Assembly (NCBI GenBank): GCA_025363795.1
Contig: JANYLE010000446.1
Location: 1 to 27,181, forward strand
DNA: 27,181 nt
From: Mariniphaga sp.
GTDB lineage: Bacteria > Bacteroidota > Bacteroidia > Bacteroidales > Prolixibacteraceae
Reading direction: 5' to 3'
This document shows positions 17,685 to 26,088 of this stretch, one piece after another. The translations under genes were made by a program, and so were the position numbers. A model generated the notes under the pieces. It did no database searches and was not told where the DNA came from. It saw only the letters and a list, made by a program, of their open reading frames with translations. The first letter of the stretch is position 1, and each line of letters opens with the position of its first letter.

Positions 17685-18863
17685 ATGAAAAAAATACTGA
17701 TCATCGTATTGATTGTTATCCAGGGCGGATTTGCTTTTTCGCAGGATTTGGGAAATGAAATGTTTTCACTTTCGCAAATAAAAGAGGGACTAAAATCGAA
17801 AAGGGTAGGCAGCTACGATAAAACCGGTGGAAACGGAGATTGCCTGAATGGGATAAAAGACGGCCAGAAGACAACTATCATGGATGTTAAGGGCGCAGGC
17901 GTTATCAGTCATATCTGGATTACTTTAGCCCCAGGAGCTGATATACTTAACCGCAACGATATAATTATTCGTATGTACTGGGATGGAAATTCCTTTCCTT
18001 CGGTCGAATCACCCATTGGTTCTTTTTTTGGCAACGGATGGAATGAAACCTATAACTTCGTAAGCGCACCACTTGCTGTTTCACCTGGATCGGGAAAATC
18101 GTACATAAGTTATTTTGCGATGCCTTTTTCTAATGGTGCAAGAATTGAAATAGAAAACCAATCGGGTAAGGGAATAGACGCATTCTATTATAATATAGAT
18201 TACGTAGAAATGAAAAAATTGCCGGAGAATAGCGGGCGTTTCCATGCATGGTTTAACCATGAAGTCACTGAAGCACTACCTGAAGGTGAAAATGAATGGG
18301 GAACCCTTGGAGAAACCGGAAAAAACACGACTGGCAAGGACAATTATGTATTTGCTGATATAAAAGGTAAAGGTCATCTTGTTGGAGTTAATTACTATGT
18401 CAATTGTCCATCTACGATGTGGTATGGTGAAGGTGATGAAATGATTTTTATTGACGGGGAAACCCTTCCTTCGATTATCGGAACCGGGACCGAAGATTTC
18501 TTCAACACTTCATGGTGCCCAAAGGAGTTATTCCAACATCCTTATTTCGGCTACCCTCGGGTAAATAATGAAACCGGGTGGCTTGGTCATACTCATGTTT
18601 ATCGGTTTTTCATCACCGATCCATTCTATTTTGATAAATCAGGTAAATTTACAATTGAACACGGGCACAACAACAACCTAACACTTGATCTGGCCTCAGT
18701 TGCTTATTGGTACCAAGATAAAGCTTCTTCATTACCAAAATCGTTTACAAAAGAAGAACGCAAGCCCAAACCCATTATTGGAGCCGTCGATATTCATTTG
18801 TGGAGGAATGCGTGGCGGAATGACAGAGGAAAGAAAACTTCTTTGTGGGGGAATGAAAAATAA
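17685..18863 (+). CDS. GH172 (DUF2961) family furanosidase, secreted, 392 aa
   Basis: This is the second canonical GH172 protein of the locus. Residues 1-20 are a signal peptide ending in FAFSQ. Typical blocks are VGSYDKTGGNGDC (near 41-53), GAGVISHIWIT, FPSVESPIGSFFGNGWN, WYGEGD (246-251) and GTGTEDFF (266-273). The probable catalytic pair is Glu249 and Glu270, 21 residues apart, the same spacing as I recall for the catalytic Glu pair of the characterised Bifidobacterium enzyme. It differs substantially from the 395-aa enzyme, for example in the long loop before the second Glu's partner and at the N terminus, so a different linkage or chain position is likely rather than simple redundancy. 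It lies 60 bases after fucP and 112 bases before a third, larger relative. Activity on alpha-D-Araf is inferred from context. Confidence 0.88.
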   Translation: MKKILIIVLIVIQGGFAFSQDLGNEMFSLSQIKEGLKSKRVGSYDKTGGNGDCLNGIKDGQKTTIMDVKGAGVISHIWITLAPGADILNRNDIIIRMYWDGNSFPSVESPIGSFFGNGWNETYNFVSAPLAVSPGSGKSYISYFAMPFSNGARIEIENQSGKGIDAFYYNIDYVEMKKLPENSGRFHAWFNHEVTEALPEGENEWGTLGETGKNTTGKDNYVFADIKGKGHLVGVNYYVNCPSTMWYGEGDEMIFIDGETLPSIIGTGTEDFFNTSWCPKELFQHPYFGYPRVNNETGWLGHTHVYRFFITDPFYFDKSGKFTIEHGHNNNLTLDLASVAYWYQDKASSLPKSFTKEERKPKPIIGAVDIHLWRNAWRNDRGKKTSLWGNEK

Positions 18864-18975
18864 CATTGTCAGTTTTATTAATAATAAAAGCATTGCCTGG
18901 TTTTAGCATAAGGAATAAAGATGGAGCCAGCCACCGACTTTTTTTGACAGAAATAGATAATTAAAATAGCTTCAA

Positions 18976-20952
18976 TTGAAAACTTTATTCTTCAAAATCG
19001 GATTAATCTTTTTTTTCATTAGTCGAACTTTTGTTTGTTCTGCTGACTATAAAGATCAGATTTTAAAACTTGCCAGGATCGATTTACTGCCTTATTTTCA
19101 GGGGCAGACAGTTGTAAAACAAATTTCGAGCTACGACACTACGGGCGGAAACGACGACGGTTTTTCAGGTAAGTATTCGTACCTACGGAAAGAAAACGGA
19201 AACTTAGTCATTGCTGAGCTCAAAGGGCCGGGAGTGATTCAGCGAATTTGGACACCGACACCTTCAAACGATACCATCCAGTTTTTCTTCGACGGAGAGA
19301 AAACGCCCCGCATCGAATTAAAATTTATCGATCTTTTTTCAGGAGAAAAATACCCGTTTTCGAGACCTGTCGTTGGGAACGAGGTTGGAGGGTATTATTG
19401 CTATCTGCCAATTCCCTATCAGAACTCCTGCAAAATTGTATTTAAGGGAAAGATGCAATTTCACCAAGTACTTTACAGGGAACTGAAGGGAGATAAAACG
19501 ATCTCGTCGTTCCCTAAAAAGCTCTCAAAAGAAGAGGACGAAGCACTTTCGTCGGTAATCAAAGTGTGGAAAAACAGTGGCGAAAATATCAGGACACTTT
19601 TACCTTCAATGCTTGAAAACGTTAAAACCGTGTCCAAAAGTGTGGTACTGAAACCCGGTGAAATGAAATCTATTTTCAGTACAACTTCCGGAGGACGTGT
19701 GGTTGGCATAGAGATTAAGCCGCAATTGCTTCTAAACAGCGAGTTTAAAGATTTGATTTTTCGTGCCCGCTGGGATGATGAACCGGTTGCCGCAATCAAC
19801 AGCCCGCTTTCGGATTTTTTTGGCTATGCATTTGGAAAACCGTCGATGCAGTCGATGCTGGTTGGCGTGAAGGATGGCACCCACTATTGTTACATGCCAA
19901 TGCCTTTCGACAAAAAAGCAAATATTGAGCTGGAGTTCTTAAAAAGCCCGCTGAATCAGTCAGCCGAAATCCCGGTTAACGTAACGGTCTATTATACCGA
20001 TTCAAAACGCGCCTCCAACGAAGGGAAACTATATGCGGAATGGAAGCGCGCAAAAAAAGCGGAGATGGGCAAGCCTTACTTAATTCTAAATAAAACAGGA
20101 CGCGGTCATTACGTGGGAACAGCTTTGCAGGCGCAGGGACTCAATTCCGGGATGACCGTATTTTTTGAAGGCGACGATGTTTGCACGGTCGATGGCGAGA
20201 TGAGGTTTCACGGAACAGGTTCTGAAGACTATTTTAACGGCGGCTGGTATGCGCTTGCCGACCGTTGGGATCAGGCATTCAGTTTGCCGGTACATGGTTG
20301 TCTGGCTTATTCCATCCCATTGGCGCATACGGGTGGCTATCGTTTTTTGCTCACCGATAAAATTTCGTTTGAACGTGAACTGAATATGACGATTGAACAT
20401 GGTCCGGAAAAAAATCAGATTCCGGTCGATTATACTTCGGTTGCCTATTATTACTGCGACAGGCCGCCGGTTTCAAACAATTTACCAGCTATGGAGTTAC
20501 TGGAAAAAGTAAAATCACCCAACGTGCAGGAATACTGGCTTGCCTTACTTCCGGTTAAAGCTTTCAGCTATGGTGCATCCATTTCATACGAAGACTGTAA
20601 AGATGCGAAGAGCGGAAGGAATTATGAAGTCTTCAGACTTACAGCACCCGGTGATGGTTTTGCTAAGTTTGAACTGGAAGTTCCGTCAAACGGTGAGTAT
20701 AAATTGTATATGTCGTATTTTAAAGGACCGGACGGCAGCCCATTTGAGGTGAACCAACGTCAGATTCCGGTAAAAAGGATGGACGGATATGCCGCTGAAA
20801 ATACTTTTGTTGAAAAAGAATACATCGGATCACTTTTCATAAAGGAAGGAACCAACACAATTACGCTGAAAATGAAGGACAAACCTCAGAATTCGGGTAA
20901 AAACATGTTAATGGTTCACCGAATCTATCTTGAAAAAATAGTAAATAATTGA
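18976..20952 (+). CDS. Large two-domain GH172-like protein with extra C-terminal domain, TTG start
   Basis: This 658-residue secreted protein begins at TTG. A stop codon lies two codons upstream and no in-frame ATG precedes a good signal peptide (residues 1-23, ending VCSA), so TTG is the only sensible start. Residues about 25-180 look like the first half of DUF2961 (SSYDTTGGNDDG, GPGVIQRIW). Residues about 200-510 form a second, more complete DUF2961 unit (INSPLSDFFGYAFG, VVGIEI). FFEGDD (396-401) and HGTGSEDYF (412-420) supply Glu398 and Glu417, which align with the GH172 catalytic pair. The WYGEG tryptophan motif is missing and the spacing is 19. Residues about 520-656 resemble a small beta-sandwich, perhaps carbohydrate-binding. 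It is G/C-richer than most neighbours (32 of 60 at 20221). The next gene starts six bases after its stop. Confidence 0.8.
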   Translation: MKTLFFKIGLIFFFISRTFVCSADYKDQILKLARIDLLPYFQGQTVVKQISSYDTTGGNDDGFSGKYSYLRKENGNLVIAELKGPGVIQRIWTPTPSNDTIQFFFDGEKTPRIELKFIDLFSGEKYPFSRPVVGNEVGGYYCYLPIPYQNSCKIVFKGKMQFHQVLYRELKGDKTISSFPKKLSKEEDEALSSVIKVWKNSGENIRTLLPSMLENVKTVSKSVVLKPGEMKSIFSTTSGGRVVGIEIKPQLLLNSEFKDLIFRARWDDEPVAAINSPLSDFFGYAFGKPSMQSMLVGVKDGTHYCYMPMPFDKKANIELEFLKSPLNQSAEIPVNVTVYYTDSKRASNEGKLYAEWKRAKKAEMGKPYLILNKTGRGHYVGTALQAQGLNSGMTVFFEGDDVCTVDGEMRFHGTGSEDYFNGGWYALADRWDQAFSLPVHGCLAYSIPLAHTGGYRFLLTDKISFERELNMTIEHGPEKNQIPVDYTSVAYYYCDRPPVSNNLPAMELLEKVKSPNVQEYWLALLPVKAFSYGASISYEDCKDAKSGRNYEVFRLTAPGDGFAKFELEVPSNGEYKLYMSYFKGPDGSPFEVNQRQIPVKRMDGYAAENTFVEKEYIGSLFIKEGTNTITLKMKDKPQNSGKNMLMVHRIYLEKIVNN

Positions 20953-20958
20953 TTGAAT

Positions 20959-23043
20959 ATGAAAAATGAAAACTTTATAACCTTGTTTTTAGCTTTTGTT
21001 CTGACTTTAATTTTTGGTTCATGTAATGGAGAGAATAAACAAGCGTCATTTCCGAAACTATTCAGCAATTATATTGCTTCAATTCATTACGATAAATTAG
21101 GGTCGGCTGAAGCACAGGTCAGCTATTCGGAAATATCGAAAAATATACTAAAAGTGTCGGTGTTGTTCAATTTGAAGGATACCATAAAGCAAAACGACTG
21201 GCAAGTAAATATTGCACCTTCCTTTACTCCCATTTTTAATTGGGCGCCGCATCTCACACCAACGGATGAACATATTATTGCACAGCATGTATTCCGGTCA
21301 CCAGCATTAATAGTGGCCTCAAATGAAAAACAATTAACCGTTATTCCCGATCTTGATCTTCTGCAAAACGATAACCCGGTTGACTGGTACATGGATATGG
21401 ACGCTACCCGTAACAAGCTTACTTTAGGTCTAAGTGAATCAAAAGTCAGAGAACATGTTCTCTATATCAGGAAACCAGGAGCTGTATATCCTCCTGGTGA
21501 AATAAAGTTTGGGTTTTACATCTTAATTTCTAATCAAAAAGATCATCTTTTTAACCCCTGGCGTGATGTAGCCTCTTTTTTATGGAAAAATTGGGGTGAA
21601 AAGGAATACAAAAATATGGTCTCGAACCGTAAAAATTTAGAAGAATATGTGATACATACATATAATTGGGCTTTTAATTCATGGAAAAAAAGTGTGTGGC
21701 AGGAGTTTAATATAAATGGCAAACAAGTGGGAGCACCTGTTTTTATTGTCAATACAACACAAAGCCCCAATTTCCCCGGTCAGGTGAATGAAAGGGAATT
21801 TCGTTCGATTTGGAACCAGGCATGGTTTAGTTCGCTCCGCTCTGCCCAGGGATTATACAGATATGCAAAACGGGTAAACAATACAGAACTGCTTAGTTAT
21901 GCCTTAAAAACAAAAGAGCTCGCACTGGCATTTCCACAAAAACAAGGTTTCTTCCCTGGATTAATTGCAACCGAAATGCAATCGGTCGAAATTGATGGGA
22001 AAAAGTATAACAAATCAAAAGGATGGAAGACATCTTATTTTGGAAACTCAAACCGGAACCCGTATACATGGGATGCTCGACTTTCGCCTTACCATATTCT
22101 TGACATGAGTTTTACCGCTGATCAGATGCTTATGTGGTATGTTGAATTGGAGCAAGATCAACGATTATTAGATTACACTATCAGATATGCTGATGCACTC
22201 TTAAAAAAACAAACTGAAGATGGTTTTTTCCCGGGCTGGCTATCTCTTGACTCCCTTAAACCAATGAATCATCTGAATCGCTCTCCTGAGTCCTCCGCGT
22301 CAGTGTCATTCCTTTTAAACTTATACAAAATTACAAAAAACAAAGTCTATCTTGATTCAGCCTTGAAGGGCATGAACGCTATTATCGAAAACATAGTAAT
22401 GAAGGGTCAATGGGAAGATTTTGAAACATATTGGTCATGTTCTCGCTATGGTAGTGATAATTTAGTGGGTGAAAAAGTGGGTAGAAATAATCAGTTTAAA
22501 CAAAATACACTATCCATTTACTGGACAGCCGAGGCTTTGCTTAATTGTTATAAAGTTACTGGTGAGCTAAAATATTTGAAGTATGGCGAACGTACAATAG
22601 ACGAACTGTTGATGTACCAGGCAACGTGGCAACCACCATATATTTATGTCAAGGCAATTGGTGGTTTCGGTGTTATGAATGCCGATGGAGAATGGAACGA
22701 CTCAAGGCAAAGCCTTTTTTCTGAATTGGTTATTCGTTATGGCAAAGAACTAAACAGGACTGAGTATTCTCAACGTGGACTGGCAGCATTACGCGCATCA
22801 TTCGAAATGATGTATTGCAGCGAAAATCCAGGAACAAAAGAGCAGTGGGAAAAAGTGTGGCCATTTTTTGGTCGGGAAGATTACGGGTTTATGATGGAGA
22901 ATTATGGGCATATAGGAGTCACAGGTTCTGATGGCATCGGAATTGGGGAATTTACAATTTACGATTGGGGAAACGGAGCTGCATCAGAAGCATATAACCG
23001 AATTGTTGATCATTTTGGAGAAAATTTCATTGAAAAGCAATAA
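20959..23043 (+). CDS. Secreted lipoprotein of the unrecognised (alpha/alpha)-barrel-like family, copy 2
   Basis: This 694-residue protein is the paralog of the 771-aa protein at 5107. I chose the ATG at 20959 over the in-frame TTG six bases earlier because it gives a normal lipoprotein signal (FGSC, Cys22), so this copy is membrane-anchored while copy 1 is not. Shared motifs are VFRSP (111-115), IPDLDLL (129-135), EDFE (486-489), GGFGVMN (568-574), EWND-x-RQ (578-584) and ENYGH (647-651). The N-terminal third looks beta-rich and the rest is helical with many Trp and Tyr, like an (alpha/alpha)6 barrel. It lacks the 70-residue tail of copy 1. It follows the two-domain GH172 by six bases and precedes a GH116 gene by 19 bases, repeating the order seen with copy 1. 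A new hydrolase or lyase family acting with GH116 is plausible; no activity can be assigned. Confidence 0.78.
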   Translation: MKNENFITLFLAFVLTLIFGSCNGENKQASFPKLFSNYIASIHYDKLGSAEAQVSYSEISKNILKVSVLFNLKDTIKQNDWQVNIAPSFTPIFNWAPHLTPTDEHIIAQHVFRSPALIVASNEKQLTVIPDLDLLQNDNPVDWYMDMDATRNKLTLGLSESKVREHVLYIRKPGAVYPPGEIKFGFYILISNQKDHLFNPWRDVASFLWKNWGEKEYKNMVSNRKNLEEYVIHTYNWAFNSWKKSVWQEFNINGKQVGAPVFIVNTTQSPNFPGQVNEREFRSIWNQAWFSSLRSAQGLYRYAKRVNNTELLSYALKTKELALAFPQKQGFFPGLIATEMQSVEIDGKKYNKSKGWKTSYFGNSNRNPYTWDARLSPYHILDMSFTADQMLMWYVELEQDQRLLDYTIRYADALLKKQTEDGFFPGWLSLDSLKPMNHLNRSPESSASVSFLLNLYKITKNKVYLDSALKGMNAIIENIVMKGQWEDFETYWSCSRYGSDNLVGEKVGRNNQFKQNTLSIYWTAEALLNCYKVTGELKYLKYGERTIDELLMYQATWQPPYIYVKAIGGFGVMNADGEWNDSRQSLFSELVIRYGKELNRTEYSQRGLAALRASFEMMYCSENPGTKEQWEKVWPFFGREDYGFMMENYGHIGVTGSDGIGIGEFTIYDWGNGAASEAYNRIVDHFGENFIEKQ

Positions 23044-23062
23044 CAAATTAAATACAAAACAG

Positions 23063-26000
23063 ATGGAAAAATTAAATTCGATTCATTTAATGGTGTTTTT
23101 ATTACTTAGTTCAATGTTTTTTTCTTTTTCAAAAGAGAAAGGCAACACTGATCCGGGCGGACACAAATTTAACGACTATTATCGCGGGAAAAACCTCGAC
23201 CGGGTTGCCTTCCCAATTGGGGGCATCGGAGCTGGCATGTTTTGTATGGAAGGGACAGGAGCAATTTCACACTTGTCAGTAAACAACAAGCCAGAAATTT
23301 ATAATGAGCCATTTGCCTTTGCGGCAATTAGCATAAAAGGCATTGAGAATGGAGCTAAAGTTTTGGAAGCACCTGTTCCCACATGGAAATTGTTTGGAAC
23401 TGGTGGAACAGGTAACGGAAGTAGCGGCAGGAGCTATGGGTTACCCCGTTTCGAAAATGGCCGGTTTTTGCCCCGGTTCCCTTTTGCTTCATTGGAATTG
23501 ACAGATAAAGATATTCCACTCCAGGTTGAGGTGTTGGGCTGGAGTCCATTCATTCCAACCGATGAAGATAATTCAAGCCTCCCAGTTGGCGCCATGGAAT
23601 ATCATTTTAAAAATAATACTACAAAACCAGTTGATGCAGTTTTTTCCTGGAATGCACGTAATTTTATTGCCGAAAAAGATGGACGGATTCTGAAAGCTAA
23701 AAATGGATTTACAATGACCAATGATGTCAAAGGAAATTCTTCAGATTCGGGATTATCTATTTTCGTTGATGACAACAGTGCAGTAGTCGATCATTGTTGG
23801 TTTCGCGGAGGTTGGTTTGACTCACTGACAATCCTCTGGAAAACGATAAAAAATGGAGAAATTTCAACAAATCCTCCGGTTATGGGTGAAGCACCCGGGG
23901 CTTCAATTTTCGTCCCTTTTAAATTACTTCCAGATCAGGAAAAAACCATTATTGTGAACTTTTGCTGGTATCTTCCCGAATCTAAACTTGCAGTCGGCAA
24001 AAATGAAAAAGCCGGTCCGGCTTTCAGTGAGAAACCATCTTCTGGCAATACTCCTGATCAGCAGGATGTTACTGGTTTTTTGGGGAAACATCTCATAAAT
24101 ACCTTTGATCCAAACGGTGACGGACAAACGGGTATTTTACAATCAGCTCCGTTTAAGGTAAGTAAACGATATATGAAGTTTTTGGTAGGAGGTGGCAACC
24201 TCAAAGAAAAAACATCTGTGAATCTTGTTATTAGCGATAAAATTGTTGAAACTGCTACTGGAAATCAAACTGAAACGCTTGAGCCAAAAATCTGGGATCT
24301 AAAACCTTATATTGGAAAAGAAGCTAGTATAAAAATAATAGATTTGTGCGTCAACCCATGGGGACATGTGCTGGCAGACAATTTTATTCTTACAGACAAT
24401 AAGGATGAAAATCTGAGTAAGCTTTCGCCTACTTCGATTTTAATTGAAGATTTTGAAAAAGACAATTATGAAACATGGAAACCTGTAAATATTGAAGCAG
24501 GAGCATTGGCTTGTTGTCCAGGAGGCGTTTGCGAAATTCCATATTATAAACCGTGGTATGCAAAACGTTTTCAAAATTTAGGTGAAGTTGCTAGGTACTG
24601 GACAACTCATTATGCAGAATTAAAGAAGAACAGTGAATTGTTCCGTGATGCATTTTTCGCATCTACTCTTCCTGAGGAAGTAATTGAAGCAGTTGCCGCC
24701 AATCTTACAATTTTAAAATCTCCGACTGTCTTAAGGCAATCTGATGGAAGATTATGGGCATGGGAAGGTTGTGGAGACAATTCGGGCTGTTGCGCGGGAA
24801 GCTGTACACATGTATGGAATTATGCACAGGCTATTCCTCATTTATTTCCTGCCCTAGAACGAACGCTACGGGAAACAGAATTTAAAGTGAATCAAAATGA
24901 AGAAGGTCATCAAACTTTCAGGGCAAGTCTGCCAATTTCTGAACCAAAACATGATTTTTATGCTGCTTCTGACGGACAGCTGGGGGGAATAATGAAAATT
25001 TACAGGGAATGGAGGATCAGCGGTAATACAGAATGGATGGAAGGCCTTTACCCAAATGTGAAAAAAAGCCTCGATTATGGAATTAAAACCTGGGATCCTA
25101 AACACAAGGGATACCTTGAAGAACCCCATCACAATACCTACGACATTGAATTCTGGGGGCCTGATGGTATGTGTACAAGTTTTTACCTTGGAGCGCTGAC
25201 TGCTTTTATTGAGATGAGTAAAGAATTAAAAGAGCCTTATGATTCATACAATGCACTGCTTTTAAGCGGTAAAAAATATATGGAAAATGATCTTTTTGAT
25301 GGTGAATATTTTGTACAAAAAATAAAATGGACAGATTTAAATGCTGCGGACCCGGTTGAAGCATCCAAAAAATCAATGTCAGGCAGCTATTCTAAAGAGG
25401 CATTAGCAATCCTTCAAAAAGAAGGTCCTAAATATCAGTATGGTGCAGGTTGTTTGTCTGATGGTATATTAGGAATGTGGATGGCCTCGGTTTGTGGTCT
25501 TAATGAAATAGTCGATGACAGCAAGGTGAAAAGTCACTTGGTTTCAGTTTATAAATACAATCTGAAAACTGATTTAACTGACCATGTTAATCCCCAAAGA
25601 CCAAGCTACGCATGCGGCAAGGAAGGTGGTTTATTACTTTGTACCTGGCCAAAAGGTGGGCAACTTTCACTTCCCTTTGTATATAGTAACGAAGTTTGGA
25701 CTGGGATTGAATACCAGGTAGCCAGTCATCTGATGATGAAAGGCGAAGTTGAAAAAGGATTGGATATTGTCCGTGAATGTAGGGAGAGGTACGATGGTAT
25801 TGTCCGCAACCCGTTCAATGAATACGAATGTGGTCACTGGTATGCACGTGCAATGTCAAGTTATGGATTATTGCAGGGATTAACAGGAGTACGTTACGAC
25901 GCAGTTGACCACACTTTGTATATTGATTCCAAGATTGGCGATTTTAAAAGCTTTATTTCGGCTGATACAGGGTTTGGAAATGTAGGTTTAAAAAATGGAA

Positions 26001-26074
26001 AATCATTTGTAAACATTGTCTATGGCAATCTCGATATTAAAAAAGTAATCGTCTCTGGCGTTGAAGAAAAATAG
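23063..26074 (+). CDS. GH116-type glycoside hydrolase (DUF608) with an inserted jelly-roll-like domain, copy 2
   Basis: I place the start at the ATG at 23063, which begins a normal signal peptide, 19 bases after the preceding gene; the open frame itself extends 132 bases upstream inside that gene. The product is 1003 residues. The beta-sandwich starts at FPIGGIGAGM (50-59) and the (alpha/alpha)6 domain runs from about 510. The probable nucleophile is Glu568 (WAWEGCG) and the acid/base Asp694 (HNTYDIE). Compared with the 858-aa copy it carries an insertion (about 330-475) with the signature of a beta-jelly-roll also found on GH32-type enzymes (VTGFLGKHLINTF, LVGGGN, WGHVLADNF). The DFE-x-x-x-Y-x-x-W segment normally opening that domain is found at its end (463-472). 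A cysteine-rich segment (CCPGGVC) precedes the barrel. Exo-beta-D-Araf hydrolysis is possible by context. Confidence 0.85.
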   Translation: MEKLNSIHLMVFLLLSSMFFSFSKEKGNTDPGGHKFNDYYRGKNLDRVAFPIGGIGAGMFCMEGTGAISHLSVNNKPEIYNEPFAFAAISIKGIENGAKVLEAPVPTWKLFGTGGTGNGSSGRSYGLPRFENGRFLPRFPFASLELTDKDIPLQVEVLGWSPFIPTDEDNSSLPVGAMEYHFKNNTTKPVDAVFSWNARNFIAEKDGRILKAKNGFTMTNDVKGNSSDSGLSIFVDDNSAVVDHCWFRGGWFDSLTILWKTIKNGEISTNPPVMGEAPGASIFVPFKLLPDQEKTIIVNFCWYLPESKLAVGKNEKAGPAFSEKPSSGNTPDQQDVTGFLGKHLINTFDPNGDGQTGILQSAPFKVSKRYMKFLVGGGNLKEKTSVNLVISDKIVETATGNQTETLEPKIWDLKPYIGKEASIKIIDLCVNPWGHVLADNFILTDNKDENLSKLSPTSILIEDFEKDNYETWKPVNIEAGALACCPGGVCEIPYYKPWYAKRFQNLGEVARYWTTHYAELKKNSELFRDAFFASTLPEEVIEAVAANLTILKSPTVLRQSDGRLWAWEGCGDNSGCCAGSCTHVWNYAQAIPHLFPALERTLRETEFKVNQNEEGHQTFRASLPISEPKHDFYAASDGQLGGIMKIYREWRISGNTEWMEGLYPNVKKSLDYGIKTWDPKHKGYLEEPHHNTYDIEFWGPDGMCTSFYLGALTAFIEMSKELKEPYDSYNALLLSGKKYMENDLFDGEYFVQKIKWTDLNAADPVEASKKSMSGSYSKEALAILQKEGPKYQYGAGCLSDGILGMWMASVCGLNEIVDDSKVKSHLVSVYKYNLKTDLTDHVNPQRPSYACGKEGGLLLCTWPKGGQLSLPFVYSNEVWTGIEYQVASHLMMKGEVEKGLDIVRECRERYDGIVRNPFNEYECGHWYARAMSSYGLLQGLTGVRYDAVDHTLYIDSKIGDFKSFISADTGFGNVGLKNGKSFVNIVYGNLDIKKVIVSGVEEK

Positions 26075-26088
26075 TCATAACAGATTGT

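Noticed and set aside
20953..20958. TTG start for the 694-aa lipoprotein
   Set aside because: The ATG two codons later gives a standard lipoprotein signal and normal spacing from the preceding stop.
22931..23062. N-terminal extension of the second GH116 gene into the preceding gene
   Set aside because: The extra 44 residues overlap the upstream coding sequence and precede a normal signal peptide starting at 23063, so the later ATG is preferred.
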